The notes under the pieces are model-generated. The model saw only the letters and a list, made by a program, of their open reading frames with translations. It did no database searches and was not told the DNA's origin. This document shows positions 43,987-48,210 of a stretch of DNA of 48,210 bases, in pieces. The translations under genes and the position numbers were made by a program. The DNA is from Bacilli bacterium (GTDB lineage Bacteria > Bacillota > Bacilli > Bacillales > Amphibacillaceae). Every line of letters starts with the position of its first letter. The stretch's first letter is position 1. Location of the stretch: assembly GCA_012838505.1 (NCBI GenBank), contig DUPD01000104.1:1-48210 (forward strand), written 5' to 3'.

Positions 43987-44980
43987 CGTCTGGTGCCTCC
44001 TTCTTTATTTCTTCTAAAATTTGTACAGCAACTTTATTTTTATTATGTCCTGGCTGGACTTTAAATAGTGTTTCACCTTCAGATTGTAAAGGTAAAGGAT
44101 CATGGATTGATTGATCTAAATGGAGCACATCACCTTTTGCTAAATGTAAAAAGTCATGAATTGAAATTTTAGTTTCTCCTAACAATACATTCAAGTCTAG
44201 CACAGTTGTTTTGAGATTATCAGATAAGTTCTGATATTCTTCCGGTTTACGATCTTTTTGTGTTTCTGTCTGCATCCAATAGTGAACAGAAAGCCTCGGC
44301 ATAATCGGCTCTAATACAACATGTGGAATACAAATGTTGATCATTCCGGAACTTTCTCCAATTGTCGTGTTTAAAGAGACGACGACAACCGTCTCGTTTG
44401 GTGAAACGAGTTGTAAGAACTGAGGATTAACCTCAAATTCTTCTAAAACTGGATCAATATCTGCCACAGAAGACCAAGCTTCTCTTAGATTATCAAGAGA
44501 TCGTTCAAATAAATTGGTCATAAGCGTTGATTCAATTTCTGTCAAATTATCAATTTTATTTAAACTTATCCCTTTACCACCTAAAATGCGATCAAGCATG
44601 GCATAAGCGATATTTGGATTGATTTCAAAGATAATTCGACCATCTAACGGCGCCATACTAAAGATGTTTAGTACAGTCATCGTTGGTACGGAACGAATAA
44701 ATTCCTCATATGGAATTTGATCAACTGAAGCGACAGAAATATGTACATATGTACGTAACTGTGCTGAAAAATAAGTTGTTAATAGTCGTGAATAATTTTC
44801 ATTAATTCTAGAAATACTTCGAATCTGGTCTTTCGAGAAACGTAAGGCACGTTTAAAATCATAGACGCGAACCTTGCGCTCACTTTCTTCTTGTTTCAAT
44901 TGATTAGCGTCCATTTCACCGGACGACAATGCTGATAATAGTGCATCAATCTCACTTTGAGACAGAACCTTATCGGCCAT
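43979..44980 (-). CDS. fliM: Flagellar motor switch protein FliM
   Basis: FliM forms the C-ring and binds CheY-P. The product of about 333 residues has the N-terminal CheY-P-binding motif VLSQSEIDALLSALSSGE. The middle CheC-like domain lacks phosphatase residues (DRILGGKG, ERSLDNLREAWSSV, NPQFLQLVSPNETVVVVSL). The C-terminal domain is SpoA/FliN-like (LLGETKISIHDFLHLAKGDV). I chose the ATG at 44978-44980, preceded by GTAGGAGGTGG; a GTG three codons earlier lies within that site. It starts 28 nt after fliL. Confidence 0.97.
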   Translation of the reverse strand: MADKVLSQSEIDALLSALSSGEMDANQLKQEESERKVRVYDFKRALRFSKDQIRSISRINENYSRLLTTYFSAQLRTYVHISVASVDQIPYEEFIRSVPTMTVLNIFSMAPLDGRIIFEINPNIAYAMLDRILGGKGISLNKIDNLTEIESTLMTNLFERSLDNLREAWSSVADIDPVLEEFEVNPQFLQLVSPNETVVVVSLNTTIGESSGMINICIPHVVLEPIMPRLSVHYWMQTETQKDRKPEEYQNLSDNLKTTVLDLNVLLGETKISIHDFLHLAKGDVLHLDQSIHDPLPLQSEGETLFKVQPGHNKNKVAVQILEEIKKEAPDDE

Positions 44981-45008
44981 CCATTCCACCTCCTACAGAG
45001 GAGTTATA

Positions 45009-45425
45009 CTACTGTACAATTTTACCCACGATATAGACGTCGGTAATTTCCCCTTCTTCCATTAGTTTGTTCATTTCAACTTTCAATGTCTCTTCAAATT
45101 GTGCTAAATCAGATTGTAATTGATCTGACGTCATGTTGACAGTCTCTTTAATTAAGATATTTTTAAATTGAAACTCTCTTAATTCAATTTCTTCTCTAGC
45201 ATCGCTGTTATTTGTGAGAATATTAAATTTCATTTGAACATAGCGGTTATCCCCCAAATCAAGATTAATTTCCTCCGTCGTATAGGAATACTCAACTTGT
45301 TCTTCAATCGTGAGCGCTCGGTCTGGGTCGCTATCGTCTAATAATAGAAAAACAACTCCACCGACCCCAGCTATAGCAATGATAGCGAGAATGACTAAAA
45401 CCACTTTAAAGCCGTTATTATTCAT
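45009..45425 (-). CDS. fliL: Flagellar basal body-associated protein FliL
   Basis: FliL is a single-span membrane protein that rings the stator and stabilises torque generation. The product of about 138 residues starts MNNNGFKVVLVILAIIAIAG with one membrane segment (residues 7-29). It continues with the extracellular stomatin-like domain, including LDLGDNRYVQMKFNILTNN and MTSDQLQSDLAQFEETLKVE. I chose the ATG at 45423-45425, which has AGGTGA in front and overlaps the swrD stop by 8 nt (ATGAATAA). Confidence 0.94.
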   Translation of the reverse strand: MNNNGFKVVLVILAIIAIAGVGGVVFLLLDDSDPDRALTIEEQVEYSYTTEEINLDLGDNRYVQMKFNILTNNSDAREEIELREFQFKNILIKETVNMTSDQLQSDLAQFEETLKVEMNKLMEEGEITDVYIVGKIVQ

Positions 45426-45636
45426 TTTTATCACCTACTTTTAATTGAAAACCTACTAAGCCAATCTGCTGAAAATAGTTTAAAGCTGACTCTCTAACTT
45501 CTAATTCGGTTTCTTTCACAACTAGTTTTTTGCCATTATATAATGTGATTGTCGTATCAGGAAATGATTGAACTCGCTCAATATACATTGCATTTAAAGT
45601 AAATGTGTCACCGTTAAAGTTTGTTAATTGAATCAT
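45418..45636 (-). CDS. swrD: FlbD/SwrD family protein
   Basis: SwrD (YlzI, FlbD family) is a small protein required for full flagellar torque and swarming in B. subtilis. The 72-residue product starts MIQLTNFNGDTFTLNAMYIE, followed by VQSFPDTTITLYNGKKLVVK, both typical of FlbD. No ribosome binding site lies directly before the ATG. The nearest AGGAGG (45673-45678) is 36 nt upstream and is separated from the ATG by a perfect 8-bp hairpin, which would bring them together. It overlaps fliL at its 3' end. Confidence 0.93.
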   Translation of the reverse strand: MIQLTNFNGDTFTLNAMYIERVQSFPDTTITLYNGKKLVVKETELEVRESALNYFQQIGLVGFQLKVGDKNE

Positions 45637-45646
45637 TTTTTTATTA

Positions 45647-45678
45647 GGAGCAAGTCGCTAAACTTGCTCCAACCTCCT
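45647..45678 (-). promoter_or_regulatory. Hairpin between ribosome binding site and start of swrD
   Basis: On the minus strand AGGAGG (45673-45678) is followed by TT, then the perfect stem GGAGCAAG/CTTGCTCC (45663-45670 with 45647-45654) with an 8-nt loop. TAATAAAAAA and the swrD ATG follow. Folding shortens the effective distance from 36 to about 12 nt. It could also protect the 3' end of the flgE message. Confidence 0.7.
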
Positions 45679-45680
45679 AA

Positions 45681-46532
45681 CTATCGTTTAAGGTTAACTA
45701 ATTCTTGTAAAATCTCATCTGAAGTTGTGATAATTCTTGTGTTTGCTTGGAAGCCACGTTGAGCAACAATCATGTCGGTAAATTCTTCAGCCAAATCAAC
45801 ATTCGACATTTCGAGTGCACCAGAGACAATTGAAGCAACTCCATCCTCTGGTTCATGTAGCAGAGGAGTGCCATCATCTGCTGTAACCAAACCGTCATTT
45901 ACTGTTGATCGGTACATATTGGCACCAACTTGCTCTAGACCACCAGGATTTGCAAAATTAGCTAGAGCAATTTGACCAGCTTCTTGGGTCTCGTTATTTT
46001 CATCAATATAGTTGACTATCCCATTGCCCTGAATACTAAAACTAGTAAAGTCTTCTGGTAATTGAATTCTGATTGGATTACCAGCTTCATTTGTTCCAAC
46101 CAAGTATTCACCGTTGGCATTAACAATATAATTATCATCATCCAAATACATATTTCCAGCTCGTGAATAAAGTAAATTGGCATCTGGTAAATTAATTTCA
46201 TCTTCATCAACACCTGATGCAAAAATAAACATCCCATCTCCTTCTAAAGCAAGGTCAAGCGTTCGGTTCGTTGTTTGGCGGTTACCTTGTGTATGGATCA
46301 CGTCAATCGCACCGATTTGTGAACCTAGTCCAACTTGCTGTGCGTTAATTCCACCGCGAATACCAGTTGGAGCTGATGCACCAGCGATTGTTTGACTCAT
46401 CATGTCTTGAAAAGCAACCCGTGATTTCTTGTAGCCAGACGTGTTAACGTTGGCAATGTTATTACCGACAACATCTAGTTGTGTTTGAAAACCTTTCAAT
46501 CCTGCGATACCAGAATACATTGATCTTAACAT
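45681..46532 (-). CDS. flgE: Flagellar hook protein FlgE (FlgE/FlgG family)
   Basis: This is the hook subunit. The 283-residue product starts MLRSMYSGIAGLKGFQTQLD with the rod/hook N-terminal motif and has DVVGNNIANVNTSGYKKSRV. A middle domain holds LDLALEGDGMFIF, and the end is the conserved EEFTDMIVAQRGFQANTRII with TTSDEILQELVNLKR. Sequence alone does not separate FlgE from the distal rod protein FlgG in Bacillus; the position after flgD and before swrD is that of FlgE (264 residues in B. subtilis). The ATG follows AGGAGGAATG. Hairpins lie both upstream and downstream. Confidence 0.92.
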   Translation of the reverse strand: MLRSMYSGIAGLKGFQTQLDVVGNNIANVNTSGYKKSRVAFQDMMSQTIAGASAPTGIRGGINAQQVGLGSQIGAIDVIHTQGNRQTTNRTLDLALEGDGMFIFASGVDEDEINLPDANLLYSRAGNMYLDDDNYIVNANGEYLVGTNEAGNPIRIQLPEDFTSFSIQGNGIVNYIDENNETQEAGQIALANFANPGGLEQVGANMYRSTVNDGLVTADDGTPLLHEPEDGVASIVSGALEMSNVDLAEEFTDMIVAQRGFQANTRIITTSDEILQELVNLKR

Positions 46533-46574
46533 TTAAACATTCCTCCTATTGATAGACTCCTGTATCATTCAGTC

Positions 46575-46610
46575 AACAGGGTCAGGGGCTTCCTGTTAAG
46601 GTCCAGCCCT
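46575..46610 (-). other. Two mutually exclusive hairpins upstream of flgE
   Basis: On the minus strand GGGCT (46605-46609) can pair with AGCCC (46586-46590), with inner CCT/AGG pairs. Alternatively AACAGG (46592-46597) can pair with CCTGTT (46575-46580). The two folds share bases 46592-46594 and so compete. The segment is GC-richer than the operon around it and begins at the stop codon of the TIGR02530 gene. Confidence 0.55.
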
Positions 46611-46986
46611 AATCTAATAAAATTGTTCCATTAATATTTGTGAAAATCCGACTTTGTGCTTCATTACGATCAAGCGCTGTTACTACTGTATTATTTTTCG
46701 CACTAACTAATAACGTTGCCTCACTCGTAATTACTAATGAATCGGTAATACCTTTTTGTTTTGCTTGTTTAACTTGATTAGCTATTTCTTGCCACTTTTC
46801 AGTTGAAATATGAATTTGCCGCTCATCTAATCGATTTTGTGCATGTTTACTTATTTTCAGTTCTGATGATTTTGTTTGTTCTAAAATCGATTGAAACGAT
46901 TGTAGTGGACGATTATTTTGCGCCACTCTTTGTTGACGATTTTGTAACAACGCCTGTTGTGGCACGTGTTGTATTCGGTGATTCAT
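46609..46986 (-). CDS. TIGR02530-type flagellar operon protein
   Basis: The 125-residue product has a glutamine/arginine-rich N-terminus (MNHRIQHVPQQALLQNRQQR) and a conserved C-terminal block with LKISKHAQNRLDERQIHIST, ESATLLVSAKN-like beta strands (here TSEATLLVSAKNNTVVTALD) and RIFTNINGTILL. This matches the small family described as flagellar operon protein TIGR02530, found between flgD and flgE in many Firmicutes; its function is not settled. The N-terminal part resembles short export signals of hook-assembly proteins, but that is only an impression. The ATG follows AGGAGGAGGATAA. Confidence 0.88.
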   Translation of the reverse strand: MNHRIQHVPQQALLQNRQQRVAQNNRPLQSFQSILEQTKSSELKISKHAQNRLDERQIHISTEKWQEIANQVKQAKQKGITDSLVITSEATLLVSAKNNTVVTALDRNEAQSRIFTNINGTILLD

Positions 46987-46999
46987 TTATCCTCCTCCT

Positions 47000-47449
47000 T
47001 TACTCTTTGGAAGGTTGATTGATCCTTAAAATTTCGTCCGTGTAAATCTCACTGCCATCTGCGAGTTCGAGAACGGCATAACCGTTATTTTCGCTAATTG
47101 CAATGATTTCATTAACATTAATTTCTTTAGGCTCTTTGACTTGACCGGTTTCTTCATCAATTGCATAATAACTCACTTCTTTTCCAATCAGATGACTGTA
47201 CTGAATAATCGGAGACATCATTTGATTATTAACTAACATACTGATTGATTCATTCATATTCATCATTTGCTCTAATGAAGAGAATGTCGTCATTTGCGAG
47301 ATGAATTCACGATCATCCATCGGACTTAGTGGATCTTGATTTTGAATTTGTGTCATTAATATTTTTAAAAATTCATCTTTACCAAGTTCTGAACTCGGTG
47401 TACCTCTATCAATATTGCGTAAGTAATAAGACGGGTCGATTCGCGTCAT
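47000..47449 (-). CDS. flgD: Hook assembly scaffold protein FlgD
   Basis: FlgD caps the growing hook and is discarded on completion. The 149-residue product has the N-terminal signature GKDEFLKILMTQIQNQDPLS followed by PMDDREFISQMTTFSSLEQM and the NESISMLVNNQM stretch. The C-terminal part is short and contains VNEIIAISENNGYAVLELAD, as in Bacillus, and lacks the large C-terminal domains of the enterobacterial protein. It starts 3 nt after the fliK stop and is followed by the TIGR02530 gene. Confidence 0.96.
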   Translation of the reverse strand: MTRIDPSYYLRNIDRGTPSSELGKDEFLKILMTQIQNQDPLSPMDDREFISQMTTFSSLEQMMNMNESISMLVNNQMMSPIIQYSHLIGKEVSYYAIDEETGQVKEPKEINVNEIIAISENNGYAVLELADGSEIYTDEILRINQPSKE

Positions 47450-47452
47450 TTA

Positions 47453-48210
47453 CTACACCCTTTCTTGATTCAGAAGATCTTCAAATCGGATCGTTTCTTC
47501 ATCATGATCGATTTGTTCTGTCTGTCTTGATTGTTGATTTTGTTCATTTGGTTCATGCTGATCCGGCATGTCTTCATATGGTGAAGGTTGTTCAACAAAA
47601 ATTGGTTCAGCAGCTTGTTTTTCTATCACAACGTTGTGTGGTGCAAACATATGTCTAAGTTCGCGTACATTTGCTTCAAGTGCTTCTTTCGCCATTTGTG
47701 AACTTGCTGTTAGCTTCACGAGCATTTCTCCATCAATTTCAGTCAACTCCACCATAATTGTCCCAAGAGATTTTGGTGCTAACTTTAACTGCAGTTGATT
47801 GTTTCCAGATAAGTTTTGGATGAATCGACTTTGACTAATTGCTTTTTCAAACTGACTTAATAATTGTTCATTCAATTGTTCGCCTGTCTCAACAGATTGA
47901 CCAAGTTGAATTTGTAATTGTTCAATCGCTGAGTCTGTTCGATGCTGACTAAACATCTGACCAAACGTGTTAGCCTGTTCTTCAGTTGTTGAATGCACTT
48001 GTTCGATCGCAGCTCTCACCCACTTTAAAACATCCTTTGAGGTGACGGTTGTGTTTGAGTGATAACTCGTCTTGTCTGCTAACGTTGTTTTCTTGAGAAA
48101 GTTTTCATAAACTTTAGCAAAAGTAGTAAGTTTTGATTGATCAGTTCCTTGAGTTGCTAACTGGTCTAACACAACAGATATTGGTTCTTTAGTTGCTTGC
48201 AGCTGTTTTA
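47453..48210 (-). CDS. fliK: Flagellar hook-length control protein FliK, C-terminal part (cut by window edge)
   Basis: FliK measures hook length and switches FlhB to filament export. Only the last 251 codons are visible, and the frame is open to the window edge without a convincing start; a GTG at 48172 is inside the gene. The conserved C-terminal Flg_hook domain is clear: NNQLQLKLAPKSLGTIMVEL, then MLVKLTASSQMAKEALEANV and LRHMFAPHNVVIEK. Upstream is a glutamine/threonine-rich region; after the domain a glutamine- and glutamate-rich tail. It is followed after 3 nt by flgD. Confidence 0.92.
   Translation of the reverse strand, partial: KQLQATKEPISVVLDQLATQGTDQSKLTTFAKVYENFLKKTTLADKTSYHSNTTVTSKDVLKWVRAAIEQVHSTTEEQANTFGQMFSQHRTDSAIEQLQIQLGQSVETGEQLNEQLLSQFEKAISQSRFIQNLSGNNQLQLKLAPKSLGTIMVELTEIDGEMLVKLTASSQMAKEALEANVRELRHMFAPHNVVIEKQAAEPIFVEQPSPYEDMPDQHEPNEQNQQSRQTEQIDHDEETIRFEDLLNQERV

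Noticed and set aside
1-48210. CRISPR arrays, tRNA or rRNA genes, insertion sequences, prophage genes
   Set aside because: None was recognised; all gaps are short and all sizable frames on the minus strand belong to chromosomal housekeeping or motility genes.

Overview
The window is an AT-rich stretch of chromosome from an endospore-forming, flagellated member of the Bacillaceae. Every protein gene lies on the minus strand, and the order closely follows the Bacillus subtilis fla/che - rpsB - polC - nusA - pnp - dap region. The dipicolinate synthase genes point to sporulation. Protein similarity suggests the Oceanobacillus/Gracilibacillus/Amphibacillus side of the family, but the genus cannot be fixed from the sequence alone.

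In transcription order (high to low coordinates):
(1) 48210-30160 is the late part of a fla/che operon: fliK (cut by the window edge), flgD, a TIGR02530-type gene, flgE, swrD, fliL, fliM, fliY, cheY, fliO, fliP, fliQ, fliR, flhB, flhA, flhF, flhG, cheB, cheA, cheW, cheC and cheD. Genes overlap or nearly touch.
(2) 30088-27068 holds sigD and three accessory genes: a FapA/DUF342 protein, a 103-residue unknown and a SwrB-like membrane protein.
(3) 27063-23742 holds rpsB, tsf, pyrH and frr, with clear promoters before rpsB and pyrH and hairpin terminators after rpsB, tsf and frr.
(4) 23611-18641 holds uppS, cdsA, rasP and proS. The dxr gene found between cdsA and rasP in B. subtilis is absent.
(5) 18257-13914 is polC.
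(6) 13896-8633 is rimP, nusA, ylxR, ylxQ, infB, ylxP and rbfA, behind a strong promoter and a roughly 270-nt structured leader; truB and ribF follow.
(7) 6393-3726 is rpsO and pnp, each with a structured leader. The ylxY and mlpA genes that follow pnp in B. subtilis are absent.
(8) 3644-1 is ymxH, dpaA, dpaB, asd and dapG (cut by the window edge). A convincing sigma-K promoter precedes dpaA.

The genes are mostly well-known families, so the interest lies between them. Two GC-rich intergenic elements (18281-18584 and 23349-23470) look like diverged members of one structured repeat family: they share several sequence blocks in the same order, while the helix between the blocks differs by compensatory changes. 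Other unexplained structures are a 55-bp dyad in the pnp leader, a hairpin placed between the Shine-Dalgarno and start codon of swrD, two mutually exclusive hairpins before flgE, a terminator-like hairpin that contains the asd ribosome binding site, a possible pseudoknot before rpsO, and a promoter plus perfect hairpin before rimP-nusA-infB.
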